This document shows, one piece after another, positions 16,527 to 24,847 of a stretch of DNA of 64,000 bases; positions within the stretch are counted from its first letter, which is position 1; each line of letters begins with the position of its first letter. Location: the NCBI RefSeq assembly GCF_022631375.1, contig NZ_JALBGC010000001.1:806001-870000 (forward strand). The letters are read 5' to 3'. The stretch comes from Hymenobacter cyanobacteriorum. Its GTDB lineage: Bacteria; Bacteroidota; Bacteroidia; Cytophagales; Hymenobacteraceae. A program made the translations under genes and the position numbers. The notes under the pieces were generated by a model that saw only the letters and a list, made by a program, of their open reading frames with translations, was not told the origin of the DNA and searched no databases.

Positions 16527-18038
16527 GTGTTGCCTACTACTTCCCCTCTTCGGTTACTTATCCCGCGCCTGGGCATCGTTCTGGCCCTGGCTCCGTTTCT
16601 GCTGCTGTGCGCGTTCAACCAGCCGTTTTTCGACGACTTTCGCAACGGCACCTGGATGCGGGCCCACGGCACCTGGGGCGTGCAGGTCTGGCTGTTCCGC
16701 ACCTGGAGCGGACGCTTCACCACCACGTTTCTGATGACGGTGCTGAACCCCGTGGCCTACGGCTGGCTGGGCGGCGTGAAAGTGGTAGCGGCCAGCATGC
16801 TCCTGGGGCTCTGGGCCAGCCTGATGCATTTGCTGCGGGCGTTGCGTTGGCCGCCCCTGGGGGTTAGCTACGCGCGGGGCCAGGCCTTTTGGGCAGCCGG
16901 GCTGCTGCTGGCGCTGTTCTGCAACGCGGCGCCCGCGCCGTTTTCGTTTCTGTACTGGTTTGCAGGCGCGCTGGTGTATCAGCTCACGCTCATTGCCTTG
17001 CTGAATTTCACGGCGCTGGCACTGCGCGCGGGCTGGGGCCCGGCGGCCGGGCGCCGCCGGGCCGCCCTGTGGGCCTGCCTGCCGCTGGGGCTGGCCCTGA
17101 CGGGCAACGAACTGACCCTGGTGCAGGCCCTGCCGGTGCTGGCGCTGCTGGCCGTAGCGCTACCCCGCGCGGCGCGGCCGGCACTGGCAGCGTGGCTGCT
17201 CATCGCAGCACTGGCCATCACTGTAGCGGCCACCGCGCCCGGCAACTGGGTCCGCGCCACCGCCATGGCTCCACTTTCCGACCCGTATTATGACTACCGC
17301 TGGCTGGTGCTCATTCCGCGGTCGGTTTTGTCGATGACGTTGTTTCTGCTGAAACCGCTGAACGGGCTAAGCACGCTGGCTGCCGCCGCTGTGGGCTGGT
17401 GGGCCGGGCGGCAGGCCCGGGCAGCCGGCCCGGCCCTGCGCCCGCTCGCCCGGCCGCAGTGGCTGGCGCTGCTGCTGGCCTACGCGGCGCTCAATTTTCT
17501 CGGCTTCCTACTTTTTCGCTACCTGATAGTGGGTGCACCGCTGACGCGGGCGCAAAATGAGATTCTGCTGGTGCTGCTGGGCTCGACGGCCGGGCTGGGC
17601 TGGCTCGCAGGGCGGCACTTTGGCAGAGTCGCCGCAGAGTCAATCGCACCGCCACAGCCGCCGTTACGAAAGAACAGCCTGATTCGCGAGTTGCTGCTGC
17701 TCCTGCCAATGCTGGGGCTGCTGGCTGCCGGCCACGTGCCCCAGGCCTGGCGCGAGCTGACGACCAGCGCTGCTCCCTTCGATGCCCAGATGCAGGCCCG
17801 CTTCGCCGCGCTACGCGCTGCCCACCGCATCGGCGCGCCCAAGATTACGCTGCCTCCCCTGCGCTTGCCCTACGGCCATGTGCTGATTCCGCTTAGTCGG
17901 TTCAGCTCCGACATTGAGTTTGACATCGACCTGACGACCGGCTGCGAAGGCAACATCAACGGCGTGATGGAAAACTACTTTGAGGTGCCCGACGTGTGCT
18001 GCGACCCAACTGCTCCACCGCTGCCCACTGCGCCTTAA
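16527..18038 (+). CDS. DUF6056-type multi-pass membrane protein
   Basis: The 503-residue protein has about ten to twelve membrane helices. The region after the first helix, NQPFFDDFRN, followed by LFRTWSGRFTTTFLM, is the characteristic D-D-F and W-x-G-R-F pattern of DUF6056 proteins, which resemble glycosyltransferase family 39/GT-C proteins. The C-terminal 100 residues are outside the membrane (APFDAQMQARFAALRAAHRI, then IPLSRFSSDIEFDIDLTTG). The GTG at 16527 is the best start, since no in-frame ATG occurs near the N-terminus; CATCTTTG at 16499 could be its -7 box. A role in surface glycan assembly is an inference from the fold only. Confidence 0.78.
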   Translation: MLPTTSPLRLLIPRLGIVLALAPFLLLCAFNQPFFDDFRNGTWMRAHGTWGVQVWLFRTWSGRFTTTFLMTVLNPVAYGWLGGVKVVAASMLLGLWASLMHLLRALRWPPLGVSYARGQAFWAAGLLLALFCNAAPAPFSFLYWFAGALVYQLTLIALLNFTALALRAGWGPAAGRRRAALWACLPLGLALTGNELTLVQALPVLALLAVALPRAARPALAAWLLIAALAITVAATAPGNWVRATAMAPLSDPYYDYRWLVLIPRSVLSMTLFLLKPLNGLSTLAAAAVGWWAGRQARAAGPALRPLARPQWLALLLAYAALNFLGFLLFRYLIVGAPLTRAQNEILLVLLGSTAGLGWLAGRHFGRVAAESIAPPQPPLRKNSLIRELLLLLPMLGLLAAGHVPQAWRELTTSAAPFDAQMQARFAALRAAHRIGAPKITLPPLRLPYGHVLIPLSRFSSDIEFDIDLTTGCEGNINGVMENYFEVPDVCCDPTAPPLPTAP

Positions 18039-18086
18039 CGAGCCCCGTGGTACCAATACGGCCCAACGGCGGCTAACTTGCCGGTT

Positions 18087-18704
18087 ATGCAAGCAGAAAT
18101 TTCCCGCGCCCTGGCCCGCCTCGACTTCTCGGCCATCGACTTCGAAACCGCCAACGAGCACCGGGCCAGTGCCTGCGCCGTGGGTGTGGTGCGGGTGCGC
18201 GGCGGCCAGATTGTGGAAACTTACGCCACGCTGCTGCGCCCCCGCGTGCTGCGCGTAGACTGGCGCAACCAGCAGGTACACGGCATTTCGGAAGCCGAGC
18301 TGCACCACGCCCCCACCCTGGCCGACGTGTGGCCCCAGCTGCTGCCCTACCTGCACCAGCAGCCCGTGGTGGCCCACAACTCGGCCTTCGATGTGAGCGT
18401 GCTCGAATACAGCTGCCGCGATTTCGGCCTGCCCGTTCCCGCCTTTCATGCGCTGTGCTCGGTGAAGCTGGCCAAGCTGTGCTGGCCTCATTTCGAGCGC
18501 CACAAGCTCGACCACGTAGCCGGGCAGTTCGGCATCCCGCTCAGCCACCACGATGCGCTGAGCGACGCCCGCGCCTGCGCCGAAATCACGGTACGCGCCT
18601 TCCGCTCGGGCACGGCGCTGCCGCTGTGCTACAAGCAGCGCGAGCTCACGGCCGGGCTGGCGGCCCGGGCGGCCAAGCAGGCAGCGCGGGCCCGGGTTGC
18701 CTAA
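18087..18704 (+). CDS. DnaQ-like DEDDh 3'-5' exonuclease
   Basis: The 205-residue cytoplasmic protein has the full DEDDh exonuclease set: AIDFETAN with Asp18 and Glu20 (motif I), VVAHNSAFDVSVLE with Asp102 (motif II), and HHDALSDARA with His155 and Asp160 (motif III). It resembles the stand-alone DnaQ-like exonucleases and the polymerase III epsilon fold, but the last 35 residues are a basic, Ala-rich tail (ARAAKQAARARVA). It could act in DNA repair or RNA processing; the substrate cannot be told from sequence. Start at ATG 18087; the TTG three codons upstream is disregarded. It is followed by a terminator at 18732. Confidence 0.92.
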   Translation: MQAEISRALARLDFSAIDFETANEHRASACAVGVVRVRGGQIVETYATLLRPRVLRVDWRNQQVHGISEAELHHAPTLADVWPQLLPYLHQQPVVAHNSAFDVSVLEYSCRDFGLPVPAFHALCSVKLAKLCWPHFERHKLDHVAGQFGIPLSHHDALSDARACAEITVRAFRSGTALPLCYKQRELTAGLAARAAKQAARARVA

Positions 18705-18731
18705 GTCATCATTTGCTAATTGCCCCGAAAC

Positions 18732-18773
18732 ACAAGAGCCTGCGCCAAAATGACGCAGGCTCTTGTATTTTTT
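18732..18773 (+). terminator. intrinsic terminator after the DnaQ-like exonuclease gene
   Basis: A perfect 13-bp stem (ACAAGAGCCTGCG / CGCAGGCTCTTGT) with a 9-nt loop is followed by ATTTTTTG. It starts 28 bp after the stop codon at 18704. Confidence 0.9.
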
Positions 18774-19352
18774 GTCCGACAAGCAATGGTAGATGCTTGT
18801 ATTACTGGCAGATGGACAAAGCAAGTATCGGGCTGGGGTAACAACCCGATACCTTGATGTGGAAAAGAAGGAAAAGCGAACGGAAAGGCAGAAAAAAGGT
18901 GATTACCAAGGCGTGGCGCCGGCCGGCTGGACGGTATTGGTAGCGTGCTGGCGCAGATAATAGCCGGGCTGGCAGCAGGTATTTTGAATATTTTAGTAGC
19001 ACCTTGAGAACAAGATGCAGCAATACGTTATCCTTATTTAAATAATTGATAATGAGGTATTTTTTTACAAATTTAGTTTGTCCTGCAACGAATAAAAAGG
19101 AAGGATTGGCCATTTTGAGGACAACGAATTTGGCCATCTAACCGGACCAGAACGCAATATTTAACACCTATAATCTGTTCACAGCAACGCCAAAGCTGAT
19201 TCATCAGTATTGTCAACGAACAGAAAATGGTCTTTTTAAGGACATTCAGAGGCAGGTATCAGCGAGGAATTTTGTGGCTCCAAACTGAGTATTGCGGAGT
19301 TCCGCGTCCAGAACGGGCCTGCCTGTAATTCGCCAACAACCGTTGCGGCAAC
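18774..19352. other. AT-rich intergenic region without a supported gene
   Basis: This 579-bp stretch is much lower in GC than its surroundings, most clearly between about 18970 and 19250, which contains poly-T and poly-A runs. Open frames in it (for example a 111-codon minus-strand one covering 18802-19137) lack coding character. Near-repeats such as ATTGGCCATTTTGAGGAC (from 19104), AATTTGGCCATC (from 19128) and TTTTTAAGGACATT (from 19233) can be seen. It may hold the regulatory region of the gene at 19353 or be a remnant of inserted DNA. Confidence 0.5.
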
Positions 19353-20849
19353 ATGAACGAACTGGCCAACCTGGCGCAAATTGTGACCTCCCGCCGACTA
19401 ACGGCTCTTCCGATTATTGATTTCGACCAGACGGCGGATAGCCGCGAAAGCCAGCTCGTGGACATGCTGCTGGCGGGTGGCGCCCGCACGCAGGTGCAAG
19501 CCGCCAAAGCGCTATACGGCCAGAGCACGGCGGCCAACATCGTGGCCCTGAAACGCCTGAAAAGCCGCGTGCAGGCCAAGCTGCTCAACCACCTCTACTT
19601 TCTCGACCACAGCAACCCGCTCAGCCTGGTATCGCGCCGCTACCAGATGACGTGTCTGGATTTGCTGCACAAAGGCACCGCGCTCTATACCGAGGGCGAC
19701 TACGTGCTAAGCCAGCGCCTGCTGCGCCGCTGCCTGACGGAAGCCCAGGCCGGCGAGTTCACGGCCTACGCGGTGCAGAGTGCCCGCCAGCTCTGCACCA
19801 TTTACGCGCAGCTGAACAAGCCGGCCGCTTACCGCCAAATGGACCTCCTGCTGCAAAAGAGCCTGAGCGTGCAGCAACTGGAAGACGAGGCGGAGCGTCT
19901 CTACACCAGCACTTTGCTGACGATGTCGGGGCCGGTGAAAGGCCGCCGGGCAATGCTGCCGCAGATGCCCGAGCGCCTGCGCCAACTGGAGTCGCTGCAC
20001 CGACGGGCCAACACGTTCAGCACCTTTTTTCTGCTCTATCGGCTGCGGCTGATGCACGAGGAACTGCTGGGCAACTTTGCCGAACTCATTCGCCTGACCG
20101 GCGCGGCCGCCCGCCAGTACCGCCAGGGCAAGCTGAATGCCCGCCGCTTCGACCTGCGTTTCAACACGTTCGCGGGCATTACGGCCTATTTGCGCGGCCG
20201 CCAGGCCGCCAAAGGCCTGCGCCTGGCGCAGGAAGGGCTGCGGCTGTTTGCTTCGTCGTCGGGCAATTGGTTTGTGTTTCAGGAAAACCACGTGCTGCTG
20301 GCCCTGCACACCAAAAAATATGATTACGCGCAACAGCTGCTGCGGGAGGTGGCCCAAAACCCCGCCGTGGCCAAGCTCCGACCAGCCGACATGGAGCGCT
20401 GGGATTTGTACCGGCGCTACGCCGATTTTGTGGCGCCGCCGGCGCAGCCCGCGGCCGCGCTGCTTCCCAACAAATGGGCCCTGATGCTGCCCGAGCAAAG
20501 CCGCGACAAGAGCGGGCTGAACGTGGCCATTCTGGTGTTGCAGCTGCTGCATCATCTGCGCCAGCACAACCTCGACGAAGCATTGGTGCGCCTGGAGCGG
20601 CTGCGCAAGTACCAGCAACGGCATTTGCACGCCGACAGCTCGTCGCGCAGTCGCTTGTTTCTGCGCCTGCTGCGTGGACTGGCCGACACGGGTTTCGACC
20701 CCGCCAAGGCCCGCCAACGCGGGCGCGCCACCCTCGAAACCCTGAGCCACACGCCCAACCCCGGCGAGGCTTTTGCCGAGGTCGAAATCATTCCCTACGA
20801 GCACCTCTGGGAGTTGGCGCTGCAACAGCTGCACTCGGCAAAAAAGTGA
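19353..20849 (+). CDS. large helical-repeat protein of unknown function
   Basis: The 498-residue protein has no signal peptide or membrane helix. It is almost entirely amphipathic helices: AKALYGQSTAANIVALKRLK near the N-terminus, LHKGTALYTEGDYVLSQRLL at about 110-130, and further pairs that look like degenerate TPR repeats, for example GLRLAQEGLRLF and KYDYAQQLLREVAQ. The C-terminal third has LDEALVRLERLRKYQQRHLH. It is probably a protein-interaction scaffold. It stands alone after the AT-rich region and converges on the giant outer-membrane protein gene, with 21 bp between stops. I do not recognise a named family. Confidence 0.75.
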   Translation: MNELANLAQIVTSRRLTALPIIDFDQTADSRESQLVDMLLAGGARTQVQAAKALYGQSTAANIVALKRLKSRVQAKLLNHLYFLDHSNPLSLVSRRYQMTCLDLLHKGTALYTEGDYVLSQRLLRRCLTEAQAGEFTAYAVQSARQLCTIYAQLNKPAAYRQMDLLLQKSLSVQQLEDEAERLYTSTLLTMSGPVKGRRAMLPQMPERLRQLESLHRRANTFSTFFLLYRLRLMHEELLGNFAELIRLTGAAARQYRQGKLNARRFDLRFNTFAGITAYLRGRQAAKGLRLAQEGLRLFASSSGNWFVFQENHVLLALHTKKYDYAQQLLREVAQNPAVAKLRPADMERWDLYRRYADFVAPPAQPAAALLPNKWALMLPEQSRDKSGLNVAILVLQLLHHLRQHNLDEALVRLERLRKYQQRHLHADSSSRSRLFLRLLRGLADTGFDPAKARQRGRATLETLSHTPNPGEAFAEVEIIPYEHLWELALQQLHSAKK

Positions 20850-20870
20850 GCACCTGGTCTGAGCTCCACC

Positions 20871-23800
20871 TTAAAACAGCACCGCTACCTGCATGCGGCC
20901 AGTATGCACGGTGTTGAGGTTGCTGGCTTTGCGGCCGTCGTAGGCGAGCGTAATGTTGAGGCCGTTGCTGAGGCGCTGTTCCACGTTAAGGTTCCAGGTG
21001 AAGTTGCTGCCGGGGCGCAGGGCGTTGAGGATTTCGATGGCGACCACCGAGTTGAGAGCAGCTGGGTCGGCATCGAATTTTACGCGGGTGTAATGCGTGG
21101 CGGCCGATACGGTGCGCTTGCTCACCTGGCTCAGGCGGGCTTCGAGGCCCAGGTCGTCGAAGATGCCGGGGTGGGTTTCGGCGGGCGTGGGGGTTGGTAG
21201 CGTGGGCAGCGTGGCGAAGGTGTTCTGCTTGCGGGTGTGGGCGTAGGTGCCCGTGAGGCGCAGCGCGGGCGTGGGCTGGTAGCTGATTTCGGGCTGCACG
21301 GTATAAATCAGCAGGCGGTAGTTGCGCGTGACGAGGTAGTCGCTGGTGGCCTCCCGAATGTCGCGCGCGGCCGTGAGCCGCCCCGTGAACGTGGTGGCCA
21401 GCGTGCGCCGCAGCAGCAGGCTCTGGGTGCTGAGGTTGCGCAAATCGAAACCCTGCACCAGCTGGGTTTTCTGCTGGGTTTGCTGAAATGTGAGTTCGGC
21501 CCCGAAGATGGGATTCGAGCGGTTGAAGTACAGGGTGTTGCGAAACAGCTGATTGAAGGCCAGCAACTGGGCATCTTCCTTATCGAAGCTCAGCGGGCTG
21601 AGGCGTTTGAACACCGAGGGGTCGGTGGTGCGGCGGTCGACGGTGATGCTGGTGAGCGTGGCGAAGCGCGAGGCCACCGCGCGCCAGCCGCCGGCCTCGC
21701 GCCAACCGCGCGGCGCGGCCGTGGTGAGGCGGTAGGCCAGCCGGTTGGTGTAGGCTGTGATGTAGTCTGTGGTTGGCAAATACACTTTGATGAAGGTGCG
21801 GTACTGCGCATCGGGCGTCTGGGCCTCGAAGAATTCGTCTTTGTCCTGCGCGCCGTTCTTGTTGAGGTCGCCGGCGTAGTAGTGCGTGCCCTGCCCGGCC
21901 GGCACGGCCAGAAACGAATAGTCGCGCTTGAGCTCGCGGCCAGTGGCCACGCTGTAGTTGAGTTCCGAGCGCACCTGGTTTTGCAGCAGGCCCACGTTGT
22001 AGAACAGCTGGCCGAGCACCGTGCGGTTGCGGGCCAGGCCCAGCGAGTCGAGGTCGCGGTAGGTGCCCAGCACGCGCACGTCCTGGTTTTTGCCCAGCCG
22101 GCTGGCCAGCGTGCCCTGCCAGGTTTGGGCGGTGCCGCGCCGCTGCAGTTGCGTCTGCTCGCGGTTCGGGGTCTGGTCGCGCCGATAGGTGTAGTCGAGG
22201 CGGAACTGGGTGCGGGCCGAGTCGCGGCTCTGGATGAACACGTCGTGCTCATCGAAGTAGTTGGCCGAGCGGATGGTGTCGGTGCGGGTCGAGCTTACCA
22301 GGTTTTTGTCAAAGCGGTAGGCGTAGCCAGGCACCACGCGGCCGCCTACGTAGCGCCCCGTGGCCTCGCCCCGCGCCCAGCTGGAGCTGTAGCGCCCGGC
22401 CTGCGAGTTCAGCAGAAACAGCGAGCCGCGCATTTGCAGGTTGCCCACCTGCTGGGCGGCATCGAGCCAGTGCTGCACGCCGTTCACCTCGCCGGGCCGG
22501 AATCGGCGGCTCAGGCGGTAGTTCACGCTGTTGTTCAGGTCGCGGCTGGCGCCCAGGCTGAAGTTGAAAATGTTGTCTTCGCGGGCCACGGCGGCGGCCC
22601 CCACGTTGGCCGTGTTGCTCACGTTGCTCCAGTTGCGGTCAAATTCGATGTCGCGGTAGCGGTCAATCGGCGCGAAGCGTTTACCAGTATACTCGTAGTC
22701 CATCGTCGAGCGCAGGCGGTAGCCGCGCAGCACACCGGCCGCCAAGGCCTCGGGCAGGCGGCGGTCCTGCACCACGTAGCCCACCCGGAAAGCACCGTCC
22801 TGGTCGCTCACCGGCGAAAAGCGGTTGCGGTCGAGCCGCGAGCGGGCTGCATCCACAAATACCGTCGTGCTGCTATCCACCTGCAGGCTCACGCCCACCG
22901 TGGCCATCTGCTTCAGCAGCGGCGTCGGAATGCGGCGCACCGGCAGGTAGCGCCCCTGGCCCGTGCCCACGTACTTATACACGCGCCCATTGCTGGTTTG
23001 GTCGGCCACGTCGGTCGAAAGAATGTAGTCGCCGCTGCCCTGTCCCACGTCCGTAAAGCGCACCGAGTACACGCCACGCAGCGTATCAGCCCCCACGGCC
23101 CGGTTGAACTGGCCGGTGCGCGGGTCGCGCCGGTACAGCACCTGCGCGCGCGAGTAGGCCACCGAGTCGCCGCCCGCTACTTCGGCCACGGCCACGTTGC
23201 CGGCGCGGCGCAGCCGCCGCAGCACCGTGGTATCGTTCAGGTTCAGGTTGAGGGCGTTGTTGGGGTTGTCGGCTTCCTGGTAGAAATTGCCGTGCACGCT
23301 CAGGCGGCCCAGCTGCTGGTAGTGGCTGGCGGCCACCAGCGAGCGCGAATAGTTGAGGTCGGAATACTCGAAATCAATCTTAATGCGCGAGTTGCGCGTG
23401 ATGAGGTGGCGCGGCGTAAACGTGACTTCGGCCAGGTTGTAGTCGATGGTGTAGTCGGCATCGAAGCCCCGGGTTTGCAGGCGGCCGTCGAGGTACACCT
23501 TCTCCGAGTTGGCCAGCACGATGATGAACTGCTCGCCGTTGGGCCCATTCAGGCGGTACGGCCCCTGCACGTTCTCAATCGGCGGCACGTCGAGGCTGGC
23601 GAATTTGCCCTTCGCCACCCCGCCCGCCACCGACGTGGACGAGCGCCACACCAGCCCCTTGCGCACGCCACTGGCTGCTACGGTGCGGCCGGCCAGCGGG
23701 GCCTGGTCGCCCAGCGACAGCGGCGGGGCTACGCCAGGCACCTGCCGGTTAGGGTCCGTGAGTTGGGGCTGGCTGATGGCGGGCGGGTTGAGCGTGGCCG

Positions 23801-24704
23801 GCGAGGGCCCGGCAATGCCGCCGCCCGGCACTTGCCCAGCCACGCCGTTTAGGAACGTGGCGTTGGCCACGCCCTGGCTCGCGCCGTAGCCGGCCAGGCC
23901 GATGATGGGCGGGCCGAAATTGGCCTCGGCCGCCGCGCCCTGAATGTTTTTGTAGTAGCGTAGGAAGTAGTCGGGCTTGTTGCGCAGCACTACGTCGCCG
24001 GCCGTCAGGTTCCAGATGGGGTTGGTGAGGGTGAGGTAGATTTTATCGAACTGCTGCAGCTGCTGGGTGTTGCCCTCGGGCTGAAAAGGCACGTTCTGGT
24101 CCGAAATCGCGGCCGTGAGGTGGATGTTCTCGGCCAACTGGCCTTCCAGCTGCAGGTTCAGAGCCGAATTCACAAACACGTTCTGGGTGTTGCCGAAGCT
24201 CAATCCACGCGACAAATTCCCCGTTTTGCTAATGCCCGGCGTGTTCAGAATCTGTTCCTTCACCGAGAAATCCTCAAACCGCATGGCCCCTTGCCGAAAC
24301 CCGAGGCTGTCCATCAAACTGCGCGGCCGCCGAAACCGGGCCGCCGTGAGGCGCAGCGGCAGCACCCGGTAGCACACCAGCAGCGAATCGGGCCGCGCCG
24401 TACCGCTGCTATCGCGCGGGGCCGGCCGCACCCAGCGGTACCGTTCCGTGCGGCCGTCATAGTCCAGCCCACGCCCGTTGGCTAGCACCGACGACGGCAC
24501 AATGGTGAGCGTATCCGTCAGCGCGAAACTGGTCGTATCGCGCCCCAACGCCAGCCGCACCCAGCGGCAGCGGCGGGTGCTGGGCGGCGGGGTCGTGCCC
24601 GGTGGGGCCGGCCGCACCTGCGCCCGCACTTCCGTTTTCATCAACAACAACGCCGCCACGAGCAGGCCCACCAGGGGGAAGCACAGACGTAAGCGACGAA
24701 TCAT
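20871..24704 (-). CDS. giant outer-membrane beta-barrel-type surface protein
   Basis: The 1277-residue protein starts with a signal peptide (RLRLCFPLVGLLVAALLLMK, cut after VRAQ) if begun at the ATG at 24704; upstream in-frame codons have no conserved sequence. The N-terminal third includes NLSRGLSFGNTQNVFVNSAL, LNLQLEGQLAENIHLTAAIS and NLTAGDVVLRNKPDYFLRYY, a series of amphipathic strands recurring in large Bacteroidota surface proteins. The rest alternates short beta-strands with Arg/Tyr-rich loops, and the protein ends in phenylalanine (MQVAVLF), as most outer-membrane barrels do. It has no TonB box or plug domain that I can see. Function unknown; attachment or secretion are guesses. Its promoter end faces the histidine kinase gene, same strand, 143 bp away. 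Confidence 0.75.
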   Translation of the reverse strand: MIRRLRLCFPLVGLLVAALLLMKTEVRAQVRPAPPGTTPPPSTRRCRWVRLALGRDTTSFALTDTLTIVPSSVLANGRGLDYDGRTERYRWVRPAPRDSSGTARPDSLLVCYRVLPLRLTAARFRRPRSLMDSLGFRQGAMRFEDFSVKEQILNTPGISKTGNLSRGLSFGNTQNVFVNSALNLQLEGQLAENIHLTAAISDQNVPFQPEGNTQQLQQFDKIYLTLTNPIWNLTAGDVVLRNKPDYFLRYYKNIQGAAAEANFGPPIIGLAGYGASQGVANATFLNGVAGQVPGGGIAGPSPATLNPPAISQPQLTDPNRQVPGVAPPLSLGDQAPLAGRTVAASGVRKGLVWRSSTSVAGGVAKGKFASLDVPPIENVQGPYRLNGPNGEQFIIVLANSEKVYLDGRLQTRGFDADYTIDYNLAEVTFTPRHLITRNSRIKIDFEYSDLNYSRSLVAASHYQQLGRLSVHGNFYQEADNPNNALNLNLNDTTVLRRLRRAGNVAVAEVAGGDSVAYSRAQVLYRRDPRTGQFNRAVGADTLRGVYSVRFTDVGQGSGDYILSTDVADQTSNGRVYKYVGTGQGRYLPVRRIPTPLLKQMATVGVSLQVDSSTTVFVDAARSRLDRNRFSPVSDQDGAFRVGYVVQDRRLPEALAAGVLRGYRLRSTMDYEYTGKRFAPIDRYRDIEFDRNWSNVSNTANVGAAAVAREDNIFNFSLGASRDLNNSVNYRLSRRFRPGEVNGVQHWLDAAQQVGNLQMRGSLFLLNSQAGRYSSSWARGEATGRYVGGRVVPGYAYRFDKNLVSSTRTDTIRSANYFDEHDVFIQSRDSARTQFRLDYTYRRDQTPNREQTQLQRRGTAQTWQGTLASRLGKNQDVRVLGTYRDLDSLGLARNRTVLGQLFYNVGLLQNQVRSELNYSVATGRELKRDYSFLAVPAGQGTHYYAGDLNKNGAQDKDEFFEAQTPDAQYRTFIKVYLPTTDYITAYTNRLAYRLTTAAPRGWREAGGWRAVASRFATLTSITVDRRTTDPSVFKRLSPLSFDKEDAQLLAFNQLFRNTLYFNRSNPIFGAELTFQQTQQKTQLVQGFDLRNLSTQSLLLRRTLATTFTGRLTAARDIREATSDYLVTRNYRLLIYTVQPEISYQPTPALRLTGTYAHTRKQNTFATLPTLPTPTPAETHPGIFDDLGLEARLSQVSKRTVSAATHYTRVKFDADPAALNSVVAIEILNALRPGSNFTWNLNVEQRLSNGLNITLAYDGRKASNLNTVHTGRMQVAVLF

Positions 24705-24847
24705 GCGGTAAAGGTCGGGGTTGGCAGGCGCACAACGTACCACCGGCAAACTTTGGTGCCCGGCTCCCGTGCCCGGCTTGCTGGAATTCTTGCCGTACTT
24801 CCCAAACGATTTGTTGGACCTGCCGGACGACTGGTTGCCAGCGCCGC

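Noticed and set aside
18802..19137. 111-codon minus-strand frame in the AT-rich gap
   Set aside because: Lacks the GC-rich third positions of real genes here, contains the AT-rich stretches, and has no recognisable start context or domain.
21237..23852. Long open frame (871 codons) on the plus strand opposite the giant outer-membrane protein
   Set aside because: It is antisense to a gene with signal peptide, beta-strand pattern and normal codon bias; high GC at third positions removes stop codons on the other strand. Its translation is Val/Ala/Gly/His-rich with no family features.
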